DNA of 64,000 nt from Diadema setosum (lineage: Eukaryota > Echinodermata > Echinoidea > Diadematoida > Diadematidae), in assembly GCA_033980235.1 (NCBI GenBank), contig CM067065.1, positions 2,733,847 through 2,797,846 on the forward strand, read 5' to 3'. The position numbers and the translations under genes are program-made. The notes under the pieces are model-generated. The model saw only the letters and a program-made list of their open reading frames with translations. It did not search any database and was not told the DNA's origin. Every line of letters begins with the position of its first letter. Within the stretch, counting starts at the first letter, position 1. Shown here piece after piece: positions 1-11,653 of the stretch.

Positions 1-619
1 TATAATGAAAGGAGTAAGGACATTATACTTTGTAAGTCAGGATCAGTACCAAGAACAGGACCAGGAACTAAGACCAAGACCAGGCCAAGTCTTTAGGAGT
101 GATCTCTAACTTCTTCCACTGCAGTCAAAACAGCTTCTACATGGAAATCATTCTCCACTTGGTGGACTTATTTTCTTCCACCTAAAGACACAACTCTTCT
201 TCATACGCTGACTTCAATTGCATGCATAAACCAAAAACACACTTTTCAAACTCATTGGAAGAATAAAACAAGTCAATGATTAAAGATTTCTTTACGAGAA
301 AAAGAAAAGTAGGAAAAATTGCTTATCTGACTGAGGGGTCCTAGAAAACGAATTTCCATCTAAACAAAGTTGGGCAGAAAACATAAATCTTGAATCAATT
401 GAAAAATGAAAGCATTCAATGACAGGTCATCAGAATTTAAAAGGGAAATTAATACAGCAGGTGTATACGACTTACCAAGTTCAGCAATGCTTGCCTCTCA
501 AGTGCAAACAACATTTTCACAGAGGCCCCTACTATTACCACTACCCTAGCACATTGCCTGGTACATGTACAGCTGTATCAATATCTAATTTCATTGTATC
601 TTTTTTATTTTTTTTTTTT
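1..619. other. Unannotated flank
   Basis: AT-rich sequence with no supported exon, RNA gene or promoter. The only open frame here (from 419) runs into a poly-T tract and has no protein-like composition. Confidence 0.4.
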
Positions 620-986
620 CTTAAAGGGGAAGGCTAGTAACTGATCAGTGGGAATCAGTGGAAATGCTGGGAGATGATTGTTCCAATCCTTATGGGATTC
701 ATTCAAGAGTTCATTGTATATCTATTGTTGTGTGAAAATGATTTGCTTCAGAATGGTCTCATATTCAAGTAATGTGCAGTTTAATGCTTCCAGGCTAGCG
801 TCCCTGGTCAGTGACGGAGCATTAATCTGCACATTACTTGAATATGAGACCGTTCTGAAGCAAATCATTTTCACACAACAATAGATATACAATGTACTCT
901 TGAATGAATCCCATAAGGATTGGAACAATCATCTCCCAGCATTTCCACTGATTCCCACTGATCAGTTACTAGCCTTCCCCTTTAAG
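620..986. mobile_element. Foldback MITE with about 175-bp inverted arms
   Basis: The two halves are near-perfect inverted copies (outer end CTTAAAGGGGAAGGCTAG, mirrored as CTAGCCTTCCCCTTTAAG) with the centre near 803. TTAA sits at both ends, so a TTAA target duplication is likely. The near identity makes both strands encode almost the same spurious 68-aa frame. No transposase is present. Confidence 0.85.
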
Positions 987-2080
987 CAATGGTGTCTATC
1001 AGGGATATAATGGATGAAAAAACTTGCTCTTAACCCCTTGAAGACTAGTCCCGAGTATACTTGGCAGGTGTCTATGGGAAATGCGTGTTATAGCCAAATC
1101 AGCCTGTCCTCAATAGGCTGAATGATTGCTATAGACAAGAATTAAGCTCAAAATACCAGTGCTCAAAATACCCACTGGCCATGGGAAATCTGTTGCCATG
1201 TCCCTCCCACTGGCCGCCATGCTCCTCCCACTGGTCGGAAAGCCCCTTTCAAAATCAAACCATTCACGGCCACAATATTTAACTCCTCACTTGTGCCCCT
1301 TCGAGTGGATTTGTGCCCCCTCACAAAAGCGGCTTTGAGCCAAATTTGATGAAATTTGAATCCTGCAATACAGTTTTCTAATGATCACACCATCACAGCC
1401 CAGAGTACATCGTGATATTCATTGAAAATCATCAGAATCATTTCCTTTTGTTGCACAGAAAAGGTTTAAATTGAAACCATGATCAAAATATTGGAGCTCA
1501 ATGATACTTCTAGGTCACCCACTGTCGTCTAAAGCTGATGACAACATTCTTGTGGCTGCAACCTGGTTGGTTCACAATACACCTGGCTGTTTGTATATAT
1601 TGGCAAGCTTGGTTAACACTGGTTGGTAATTTAATACTCTGGGTGACTTCCCTTGTCTATAGGCTGGTACTGGTTGGATGCCGTTGGGGAGGTGGAGTTC
1701 TCACATAGTCTTGATTAATTCGAGGAAACCTGACCGCTGCATATTAAGTCACTGAGGTTTTGGATGTTTCCTCTGAAGTAGATTCTGGATAGATTTACAT
1801 TGTAGGACCATCAGCCCTGCATATCTTGGTTGCCGAGGTTATGGATAGTTCCAAAGATGACGATGCAGGGTGATTAATGATTGGATTATTCAAAAGATTT
1901 TAAGCATTTTCTGGCAAGTAAACTCGAGTCCACCACAACCTTACAATACCCTTCCAAGAAGATGACAATCGGTCAAGTCCATGCCACCATCAACAGGCAA
2001 CTGGTAGCATTTCCACATGCACAAACTCTACCAATGTTGCCAATTTGGCAATATCCCGTTTGATAGTCTTCAGCAGGGAT
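987..2080. other. Probable ACP1 3' UTR and downstream flank
   Basis: No exon is supported. The part next to the ACP1 stop is presumably its 3' UTR. A diverged direct repeat (CCCACTGGCC motifs) lies at about 1170-1230. Confidence 0.35.
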
Positions 2081-3011
2081 TTACTTTCCTGGCTCGACTT
2101 CAGCGATGAAAGCCTTCACCATCCTCTCGCATTGTTCATACATTGTGTCAAAGGCTGCCTGGTCATACTGCAAAAAGAAAAGAGAGAAAATTCTTCAGAG
2201 TCATTCTTATTCTGTCTACTTCCTCAGGCCTGTGTACTTTAATACTGTAAACCAGAAATATTTGTGACATGAAACTTTCAGGAATTTGAGCCAACAACCT
2301 CCTTCATGGCATGGAATTTTCGCAAATTGCCTTTGGCTTTCAATGGTGATTGTGTAGGTGAAACTTTTTGCAGGCATTTTACTTTAGAGAATCCTGGCTC
2401 CTCGTGGTCATCTGCAAAAGTTTCACGCAAACGAAAATTTCTGGTTCTAAATTAGCTATCGACCAATCAAATCAACAGAAACCACTCATCTGTAATCTAA
2501 TCATACAGCTATATCAGAAATTATTCAGAGTTGCCAATTTGATGAGGAGAAAATATATTATGATAAATTCTGCAGCAAAATCATCCCAGGCCTAGCTTGA
2601 TGGATACTGAAAAAGTTTCACCTGTCATTTTTAAAGGCAAACCCAGTTTGCAAAGTATTGCAATTGAGACGTTTTTAACATCCCTATGGACTGCAACATT
2701 CATGAGGTCAACTGAAAAGATTTACAGGGAAAGAGGAGGCAGTCATATGAAATGTGATGGGGAGGGGGCATACAGCCAACTATCACAGGAGGAAGAAAGA
2801 CAAGGGTAAGAAGAAAGAGAGAGAGAGAGAGAGAGAGAGCGATAGAGATAGACTGTAGATGATAAAAGAAGAAACAGAATGCACTAGTCTCAACTCCCCA
2901 CAATTTACACGTCTCTACCACCACACTCCCCCAACCAACAAAAAGAAAAGCAACAAAAACAACGGGACATGTGCACTGCACACATACGCCAATGTTTATG
3001 AAAGAGATCTG

Positions 3012-3058
<47 letters not shown>

Positions 3059-6000
3059 GATAATCACGGCTGCCAATTAGGAAAAAAAGTCACATATTGC
3101 CTGTAAAATCTGCAAAAGAGTCAAAAGAATACTGCACAACCATGACATGAAGATAAAAAAAAAAAGGAAAAGAAAAGAAGAGAAAATCAAATCAAATCAA
3201 ATCAAATCAAATCAAAAGAAGCCCAAAGACTGGAGACAAGGGTAGATGTTTTCTCCTGAAGGCTGATAACTTACATAATACGGGTCTTGCACGATCTCAT
3301 TTCCATTCTTGCCGTACTTCCCCATGAGCAGCACCTCAGACTTACTGGAGCTTGGCTTCACTCGGTTGATATTGCTGAAAATGTGAGTAAACAGAATTAG
3401 AAGGAAGGAAAAGGGGAATAATTTTTTTCCCCACTGGGATATTTATTACTGTATACACCATATATTTCGTGAGTCTAAACTTTCGCGAATCGAGAATTCC
3501 CGAGGATATCGCGAGTGATAAATTCGCGAATGTGGAGTCCAGTGTACTGAATGGAGAAGTGTAAACGCATGTATACGTCACATTCACATCAGGATCAGAG
3601 TCAATATTATCGCGCGTCTTTAATATTGCGAATAGCACCTGACTCGTGAAAGTAAAAACCTCACGAAATATTCGGCATATGCAGTATTCTACATCAAACA
3701 TGCAGTCATCAAAACAAATAATACATCATAATATTTCAAACAAAGTAATCTGTAAAACAGGCAATGAAATATTGTGACTCAGATCATCATTTCATACATA
3801 TATCAAGAGAACAGGTGTCTTAACAGACACCATTTTTTCTGAAACACTTGTGGCTTATGATTAAATTTTTCCTTTTCATAATTTAATATTCCCCAAAGGA
3901 GGAATTACTCCTTTTATTTAAAAAAAATCGGTTTTGAAATGGCCGAGATATCCAAAAACAAGGTTAAACAAAGAGATCCTAATAAAAGGCGTGGCCTGTC
4001 GCCTTTTATTATTATCACTTTTTTGATATCTCAGCCATTTGAAAACCAATTTTCATCAAATAAACATTGAATCCTTCTTAAGATTACATGCTCTTTCATA
4101 TTTCATAAGAGGTTTCTCATTATCTCACTTAGGAATATTCAAAACATGAATCTGCACCTCAACCAGTACTGCACAGTCCCTTTAAGTATTCTAAACCGAA
4201 AACATGTTAAATTAAAAAAAAAATAGTTATGTTACAATTCCACAGGCCTCTCCAAGTCTAAATTCCTGTATAAGTCTAAAGCAGTTACATTTTAACCTCC
4301 CGCATCTGTTTTTATCCTGTTCTAGTACATCTTGCATATAGACTGAAATCATTTGTCTCATTGGTCACAGATAGAAGAATCATGTGGAAAATGAAAGAGG
4401 CTACAACTGTAGATATGAATATATATTTAACAAAACCAGTATTTGCAAGAATTAGGAGAATACAATGATGCATTGCCTTCAATCTATGGCCCTATGTCAA
4501 GCTTGGGTGGGAATAAATGTCATGTGATGATCCATGTCTGTCTTCTGCACGGGGGCGCCAGTCAGTTTGTGGTATGTAAACGCCAGGCCAAGTGAAAGGA
4601 CCTTTGAACAACTTTGACCCTTACCTGATGTTACTACTGTCGAAGCCAAAGATGTAGTGAAAATCAGTAAAATCTTTCTTGGTGATCTGAAAAGAGAATG
4701 GTAAAGGGTGAAGTATACATTGGTGAAATAAAAAAACAACCACACTGTGCTCCAGAATCAGAAAAAGAAATAATTTTGTTTGTCTGATGACAAACATATG
4801 ATACGAAAATTACATGTATGAAATCACAATTTTGCAAGAAGTCATGAACACATTACACTTCATGATCAATCGGGCAGGCTGCTATGTAAGTTTAAATGTT
4901 TACCTGTAACTGTCAGACTCTCAATGCACGACGGAGTACTTTGAATACACACATTTTAGGGATACAGTGACAAGAAATATAAACATTTTTATTTTTTATT
5001 TTCATTCTTTTTTTAAGAGGGGACAAAAAGGACAAATAATCAAGAAATCAACTATAAATGTAAAGTTAAAGTCTTCTGGTGAAAGAATCTGTGGTGCAAT
5101 TACTATCACTGGCTACATTGAAATTCAAATTAATTCATATTTTCATAGGAGCTTTTCAAACAAAAATAACAAAACCCAATGCACAGCAACAGACTGTCTT
5201 GCCTAATTTTTTCATAAGTGTCTGTCCATCAAAATAACAGCTTTTACAGTGTCTTAAAGATATTGTATTTCAAGAAAGATAGAGGGAAAACAACAAACCT
5301 AAATTATTTCACTTCCAAACAACTTATTTTACCCCATGCTGCAGAGTTAAAGATTCCCATAATTTATGAGTACTCATCAGGCAGAACAATGATCTTGCCT
5401 TTGCAACTGATTGTCAAATTGCCTTACGTCGACATGAATAACGTCAATGTCAATCAGTTGCAATGACAACATCTTGATGGAAGAATTTCATGAATTCAAA
5501 TGATCTTTTAATACCTGCCGGGCAATGTGCTTGCTTCGTTTCCGCTTATTCTTCTCAAGTGTATCGTTGGTGCGACTATCTGGCAAGCTGCCGATCTCGT
5601 AGGTTGAGGTGGCAGCGCTGTCGATTCTCCAGTCCGAGGCAAAGCCCTTCTCTTCCGCCATCTCCTGGAACAGCGCCTCTGCTGTAACCGATCTGCATAT
5701 ATTTCCTGTAGAAAGAACAAAACGAGGACTAACCATTCAGACTGTGATTGATGCATCTAAGGAACTTGTGATTCAATGTAAGCACATTCTAAAGATAAGA
5801 AAAAAAAAAAAACCCTCCCCAAACTAACAACAGTTTATTCCATTTTAATTTAGTACTGGGGATTCCACAGGCTAACATATGCAAGCAACCATCAGGGCTT
5901 AGCAGATGACCGTTATCTCTTTAGAATGGAACACATGGGTATTGAAATCATTTGGAAACTGTTCATAATAATCACATATGGCTAGTTGGCTGCAAATTTC

Positions 6001-7909
6001 AAATATCTTAAATTTTTAATTATTCAAGTAGCATTCCCTGCCTCTAAGAGAGAAATAATACAGTATTCAATAGTTGGGTAGTAGACTAGAACAATCACTA
6101 CATACAGGGCATAGATACATACACATACTGTAGATACACTTAAATGAGAGAAAGGAGGATCCTAAAGAGCTTTCAGGGAGAAATCTGTGTGCTACATGTA
6201 TTGCAATGCCAAAAAAATTCCAAATCAGTTCTTTTGCCAAAATTCAATTTAATTCAAAGAAATAGTTTGGGATTCAAGTTATAGTTGTTGGAAAAGTCAT
6301 GAAGACTAGGTAGCAAGCGTTGCAGATTGCCTACCGGTACTGGAAAAAAACTCTACCTCCCTGTCTTCCCCAGAATATAGTAAAACTTTCACCCTGTTTA
6401 AAATACTGCCTGCAGGTTTCAGACCCCCCACTGAGGAGTTTCAAAAGCCCACGCACTTGTAAAAACAGTTGTGGCTGGCTGGTTCACTCTAGAGTCTAGC
6501 AGGCCTGAATCAATTCCCACAATAATCGTAACCATGCAAGTTTCCCTCTGATACATTGTGCAGGTTTTTGTTTTGTTTTTGTTTTTGTTTTTATTTCTTA
6601 CATAGCCACAAATGTGATCAAGTGCGAAAGTGTGCACGTTGTGTGGCATTGCGTTTATCAGCGGCGATTTATGTAGTCATGAAAGCTGGCTGGTTTATTC
6701 ATGTTAGTTAGGTGGCAATTCAATGACCTTCGGTGGTGACTTCTGGAATTCAGAATCTGACCCGACTGGATCTCCTTTTCAGAATTCTGTCTGTGTATAC
6801 TACTGGTACTGCGCTGAAAGGCTGTTTGAGGCTGCTATAGGAAGCTTCTCAGCTCAGGACCCCCTTTTGTTTAGCATAAAACTTGGAAAAGGGGTATAAT
6901 TAGAGGACAAAACAACCACGCCCATTCCAACTTTGTCTTTAGCCACATCCTCAACCTGGTACCTGGGTTGCAAACTGGACAAGGCATTGTCATTTACCTA
7001 CCTACCTAATGGCATAATGCCATGGATCGAAGGTATCTCAGTCCGGGAAACCCGCTCATGAGGACCGCTCCCGCCCGCGTACGAGGACTGCCCCGCCTCT
7101 TGAGGACCGCCCCCACGCCTCATGAGGACCGCCCCCATGCCTCATGAGGCGTTTTAAAACACACGTGTTTCAATGGGCACTCTGCATCGGTTGATTAAAA
7201 CTCGATTTTTGAAAAAAAAAAAACAGATAGGATTTTTTCTTCTTTTCATCATGGATAGTGGACATGTGTGTGTAACAAATAATCACAGTGCAAAGTTGCG
7301 ACAATTTATACGTCAGATGTGAGATGAATAGAAGTGAATAGGGGGCCTCATGAGGCGTTCCCCCCGGGCCTCATGAGGCGGGGCAGTCCTCGTACGCGGG
7401 AGCGGTCCTCATGAGCGGGTTTCCCAGACTGATCTGATCATATGGATGATTCTGAATGCAAGCTCCAATCAGATCCATAGAGCTCTTTAAGTAGAATCTA
7501 ACGTGAGACTCTCCTACTACTAGTCTAGATTCTAGAGAACAAAGTCTAAATTGAAAAATAAAATTCAAAAAATCTAAGTAACGATTTTATGCAGCAAGGC
7601 CAGCATTAAGATTATAAGATGACCGAAAGACAACTACTCGACTAGACAGCTCTACAGTACCGATATAAGTTTACTACACAGGACATGAAGCAGGCCCTAA
7701 CATGCTTTATAAACTCTGCGCATCTGTTTTGAGAATTGTGTAGAATCTAGTCCCTATCCTACAAAAAATACGGGCTGCCAAATTACGTTTGCCGACCAAC
7801 ATAAAAATCCAGGTATGGGACTAGTTCCAGCATTTCACGTTTCTGCAACTTTCTGCATTTACTCACCTAAACACACAAACAGGACAGATTTATTCGCCGC
7901 AACAGCCAT
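2081..7909 (-). CDS. ACP1: Low-molecular-weight protein tyrosine phosphatase (ACP1 family), 5 exons, 160 aa
   Basis: Small cytosolic phosphatase that dephosphorylates phosphotyrosine proteins. Coding exons, in transcript order: 7867-7909, 5515-5705, 4625-4686, 3275-3374 and 2081-2167 (stop TAA). All junctions are GT-AG and the phases agree. Residues 1-20 read MAVAANKSVLFVCLGNICRS, which contains the C-X5-R phosphate-binding loop (Cys13, Arg19). Residues 129-132 are DPYY, carrying the general-acid Asp and the two regulatory tyrosines at the same positions as in vertebrate ACP1. WRIDSAATS follows in exon 2. Length matches the family (about 158 aa). Odd points: the residue after CRS is Val, where most homologues have Pro, and the segment after IGSLPDSR is unusually Lys/Arg-rich. 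Exon 3 reads FHYIFGFDSSNI where homologues have FDYILCMDESNL. Only one version of the alternatively spliced vertebrate exon is seen. The start ATG in exon 1 is the only one giving the family N-terminus. The introns are full of repeats. Confidence 0.95.
2246..2455. repeat. Degenerate 'ACTGTAAACCAGAAATATTTG' type element in ACP1 intron 4
   Basis: The sequence between CTGTAAACCAGAAATATTTG and CGAAAATTTCTGGTT forms a diverged inverted pair. Internal phrases (catgaaactttc, gcaaatt) recur at about 17530-17620, 18045-18135 and 26590-27100, so this is an old MITE family. Confidence 0.5.
3015..3216. repeat. (CA)n and (AAATC)n microsatellites
   Basis: A 43-bp CA run (3015-3057) is followed by an A-rich spacer and six tandem AAATC units (3183-3216). 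Both lie in the last intron of ACP1. Confidence 0.9.
3860..4185. mobile_element. TTAA-family palindromic MITE, copy 1 (left end decayed)
   Basis: The right terminus AACCAGTACTGCACAGTCCCTTTAA matches the terminus of the intact copy at 24011-24383. The central hairpin AAATGGCCGAGATATCCAAAAA ... GATATCTCAGCCATTT also occurs in the other family copies. Confidence 0.7.
7031..7435. mobile_element. GC-rich foldback element with CCTCATGAGG motifs
   Basis: The left arm (CTCAGTCCGGGAAACCCGCT onward, about 7034-7130) is mirrored by the right arm (about 7330-7430, ending AGCGGGTTTCCCAGACTGA). Within each arm the 10-bp palindrome CCTCATGAGG or its half GAGGACCGC is repeated several times. An AT-rich loop lies between. 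No ORF. Confidence 0.75.
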
Positions 7910-8135
7910 GTTTATGAGAAAGTATCAAGCCTTTAAAGGCTTTACGAGAGAACTGATAACAAACTATGCGATTCTCGGCTTCCAAATTGCCAGAAATTAT
8001 TTTCGGACGTTGTAGCGAGCGGTGGCCCGTGAGTAAATGAAAGGCAGCCTAAATGAAAGCAGTTCGCGGTCGGTCGGTCGCAATAAAGGCTCAGGATCTC
8101 ATCATCACGCCGCGGCGGCGACGGGGACATTTCGG
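7910..8135 (-). promoter_or_regulatory. Probable 5' UTR and promoter of the ACP1 gene
   Basis: This stretch lies immediately upstream of the ACP1 start codon. Its distal part (about 8010-8130) is locally GC- and CpG-rich in an otherwise AT-rich region (GCCGCGGCGGCGAC near 8109, repeated CGGT near 8068). That is typical of a TATA-less housekeeping promoter. No TATA box is evident. The transcription start is not determinable from sequence alone. A TA-flanked MITE begins 100 bp further out. Confidence 0.4.
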
Positions 8136-8237
8136 TAACCTCTGCACTGTCCTTGAGACGTCGTATGATTTTACCTAGTACCTGTAGGCCCTATACACGG
8201 TGGAACCGCTAAACCATGTTCTGAAGATACTGTAGTA

Positions 8238-8451
8238 TACTGTAAAAGTGGAAATTTTCGCGGTGTTGAAATTTTCGCGCATTTCGCGCAACCACAAGCT
8301 ACCGCGAAAATAAAAGCACGCGAATATTTTTGTGTGCCATTATGTTCCAGTAGTTGCTGTCCCGATTCCGCGGAATTAAAAACATGCGAAACTCTTCTTA
8401 CCCGGCCAATCGCGAAAAATTAGTCGCGCGAAAATATCCACTTTTACAGTA
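8238..8451. mobile_element. Tc1/mariner-like MITE, TIR CTGTAAAAGTGGAAATTTTCGC
   Basis: TA-flanked terminal repeats ACTGTAAAAGTGGAAATTTT and AAAATATCCACTTTTACAGT enclose 170 bp rich in CGCGAAA. It lies just outside the ACP1 promoter. No coding capacity. Confidence 0.75.
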
Positions 8452-8669
8452 GATGATCCCGAGTTACAGAACTCTTCTTCTCTTTGGGATGATCATACAG
8501 TGCAACAGACGAAAAAAAAAAAAAAAAAAAGGAATTATGCCCAATAGTGGCACTTGACGAATTGATGGAAGATATTTTACTCGTGGGTAACTCACGTACA
8601 AAATAAGAAAAGAAAAGAAAAGAAAAAATGACAAGGAATATGATAAGCTTGTAAGGAGGAGATCGAGCC

Positions 8670-8772
8670 AGAAGAAGTAGAAGATCGAAGACGAAGAAGA
8701 TCGAAGAAGAAGAAGAAGAAGAAGAAGAAGAAGAGGAAGGAGGAGGAGGAGGAGGAGGAGAAGAAGAAGATT
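8670..8772. repeat. (GAA)n/(GGA)n imperfect microsatellite
   Basis: A purine-rich run of GAAGAA and GGAGGA triplets in which one strand is almost all purine. Its translated products are low-complexity artefacts. Confidence 0.9.
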
Positions 8773-8817
8773 AACATACCGGTAGGCACGTAGGCCTACT
8801 GTGTAGGGCCTGTAGAG

Positions 8818-9119
8818 TATCTCTCTAAAAAAAATCGAGTGAAAATTTTCACTCTAAAAAGAGTGAATACAAAAAAGAGTGAATTTCGAGTGAAATTGGA
8901 GTGACTTTTGAGTGAAAATGCTCATTTTCACTCATTTTGGAGTGACGTCAGGGATCACTCGAAGATTTTGGAGTGATCCCTGACGTCACTCCAAAATGAG
9001 TGAAAATGAGCATTTTCACTCAAAAGTCACTCCAATTTCACTCGAAATTCACTCTTTTTTGTATTCACTCTTTTTAGAGTGAAAATTTTCACTCGATTTT
9101 TTTTTTTTATAGAGAGATA
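8818..9119. mobile_element. Near-perfect 300-bp palindrome built from GAGTGAAA units with two CRE sites
   Basis: Arms of about 140 bp are almost identical inverted copies around 8961-8970. The outer ends are TATCTCTCTA and TATAGAGAGATA. The unit GAGTGAAA / TTTCACTC recurs throughout. Each arm holds the full 8-bp palindrome TGACGTCA. Only the A/T tract differs in length between the arms. Confidence 0.85.
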
Positions 9120-9325
9120 GGGTCTCACTAAGAAGAAAGTGGTGGGCCTATCGAAATTCAGTCTGAAGAATGTTTTTTTTTTTCTGTCTTTGTATTCTTT
9201 CTCTTTCTCCATTAATGTTTTAAATACTTTTCAAGTATGGACAGACAGGCCTCAATATCACAATACATAGGGCCTCATTTAGGCCTACAGTATTAAAAAC
9301 AACAACATGGTGGTCCAGCTTGAAG

Positions 9326-9645
9326 GTAAAGGGATCGCATAGTTTTGGTTGAGACGTCTAACTTCAGGTTTCTAACATTTTATGAAACATTGAGCCTGTA
9401 ATTCCAAGAGAGATTTTCAACGGTTATGGCTTATTTGATGAAAATTGGTTCTGAAATGGCTGAGATTTCCAAAACAGAGCCATCCTAATAAAAGGTGCAT
9501 GCATGGACCCACCTTTTATTATCATTATTTTCTTAGGATCGCTTTGTTTTACCTTGTTTTTGGATATCGTATCTCGGCCATACCAAAACCGATTTTCATC
9601 ATAACTTGTTTAATAAACTTTGAATTCTTCATAGAATAGTATACT
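9326..9645. mobile_element. TTAA-family palindromic MITE, copy 2
   Basis: Starts TAAAGGGATCG and contains the family hairpin (GAAATGGCTGAGATTTCCAAA ... CCTTTTATTATCATTATTTT ... GTATCTCGGCCATACC). Right end decayed. Confidence 0.65.
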
Positions 9646-9646
9646 C

Positions 9647-10103
9647 TACCGTATGTCCCAACCCCCCAAAAAGATTACAATTTGACCTTCCGCAATGATA
9701 ACTTTAAAAATAGTGAATCAATCCAACTTTTTCAGGGTACGAAATTATAACTCATTGCCTACGTCTACAGAAAATCCCATTCGATTTGCTTCAGTGGTCA
9801 AAGAGAAATGAGGAATTTTGTAGAGCATGTCAGGAATCTCTTCCCTCCAAGTTCTGTCTGTTGCATGTATATTGTGTTCACACACAAGAGCATCCAAGTG
9901 CTAAACTCAGAAGAATCAAACTCATGACATGCTATCCACATTTCTCTGTGACCGCTTAACCAAATTGAATGGGGTTTTCTGGAAAATAGAGCTAAGATGT
10001 TATAATTTAAGACCCTGAAGTAACATTTAGACAATCTATAATATATTGGGTGTTATCAATGCGAAATGATTCTGATTGTAATTTTTTTTTTGACATACTG
10101 TAC
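9647..10103. mobile_element. TACAGTATGTCCCC family MITE, copy 1
   Basis: About 450 bp between TACCGTATGTCCCA and GACATACTGTA. The interior is a long imperfect palindrome (GAGGAATTTTGTAGAGCATGTCAG; AACTCATGACATGC). Clearly homologous to 28090-28529 and 44738-45181. Confidence 0.75.
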
Positions 10104-10356
10104 AACATTTTAAGTGGTTTCTTGGTATTTTCGCAAAAGGTTCAAAGCTCGATATTCATCTTCACCATACCATCCCTTTAAATGCCCCAAAACCTTTATA
10201 GAACTGTCGTATAAAGCAATATTTAAAATTATGAGAAAGAAAAAAAAAACCCCTTCCAACAATCCCGTACATAGTAAAATAACAGCGATGGTACTAAGCT
10301 TTATAAAGTAAAGGAGTTATCCCTCAGTATTATCAAGTTGTTTTTTTTTTGTTTAG

Positions 10357-10358
<2 letters not shown>

Positions 10359-10400
<42 letters not shown>
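10359..10400. repeat. (AT)n microsatellite
   Basis: 21 uninterrupted AT dinucleotides. Confidence 0.95.
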
Positions 10401-10404
<4 letters not shown>

Positions 10405-11646
10405 TTTGGCTGAGTTGCGTTTTGAGAATTTAGTCATTTAGATGAGTTCAGCTGTCAATGGAAAATGTCACTGACTATATCCTTTAAAAAGTGCACAAGT
10501 TGTATACAAAGTATAGTCCTAACATGTACATGTGTGCGTGGAAGAAAAAAAAATGCAATAAATCAATATAGATAGATAGACAGAAGGGAAGGAAAGAAAA
10601 TGTCTAAAGGAGGAGGCCGGAAATGAAGGAAGGTAGGATGGAAAAAGGAAGGAAGGACAGAATTAACCCCGGGGAAAGAGTCTATATTTCCAGTGGGAGA
10701 TGAGAAGGAACTGGAGGATCGCCGGAGGATCGGCGCCAGGCTGCAGTCCGCTTGCTCCAATATGAGAGCAATGTATACCTGTTAATCCTATTTAATCATC
10801 ATATATTATCACCGGCAAGAAGGTGATATGACTAGGCTCGCCTATACCTCTTTGTAGCTACGATCACAACGACAGTATTAATCAGGACCTTTTGAGGTAG
10901 GGCAACGCGAGGAAGTTCAAGAGAATGGAGTCACAACCGTCTTATTTCCTTTCCTAGATGTTCGATGCCGCCGCTCAAAATATTATTTTGTAGCATGTGC
11001 CAAACAAGATCTGCCATGCAGATAGGAGACAATTGACTCGATCATGTCTCATTGCATAACCACCAGCCACTTTCTAAGGAAGATATGTCTTTGTGATGGT
11101 AATTACTTTTCGCTATCCCTTCTTATAAAAGGTTTTTGGTACAGACACGAGGATGTGCGAATAGTAATTGCGCAAAAAAAAAAAAAATGCTGAAATAAAG
11201 ATAAAAATTACTCTATACTGGTCCTACCCGGGCACTAATCTGATTCTCTATCAATAAAGAATTATACTTGAAGATTATTCCATGTTAGTTTTCTTTGTCG
11301 GAATTAAGTGGAAAAGTGATAAAACCGGCTTTCCAGGATGGGACAGTTTTAAACATTTTTACATGATACACCTCTGATTTTACACTTTTCCACAAATTTC
11401 TGCTTGGCTTTTGTTTTACACGCTTTATCATTTTATTTCATTGAATAAATGAATAAGCAAAATATGGCCAATATAAAGTTAACGTTCAAAATGAATCTAT
11501 AGATTGCTCAGCAAGACGGCGGCTTCGAACATCGATCATCAAAGGCACATTACTGCACCTGTGAAATTTTTTTGTACATCGATAGAAATCTGACAGCTGT
11601 TTGAATAATCACAGCCAGTTGGAACTCCAACTTTTAAACCTCCTTG
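10401..11646. other. Intergenic stretch between the ACP1 and FAM199X-like genes
   Basis: No exon is supported. It contains a purine-rich GGAA patch (10565-10700) and otherwise unremarkable AT-rich sequence. Confidence 0.4.
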
Positions 11647-11653
11647 GTCCTAC

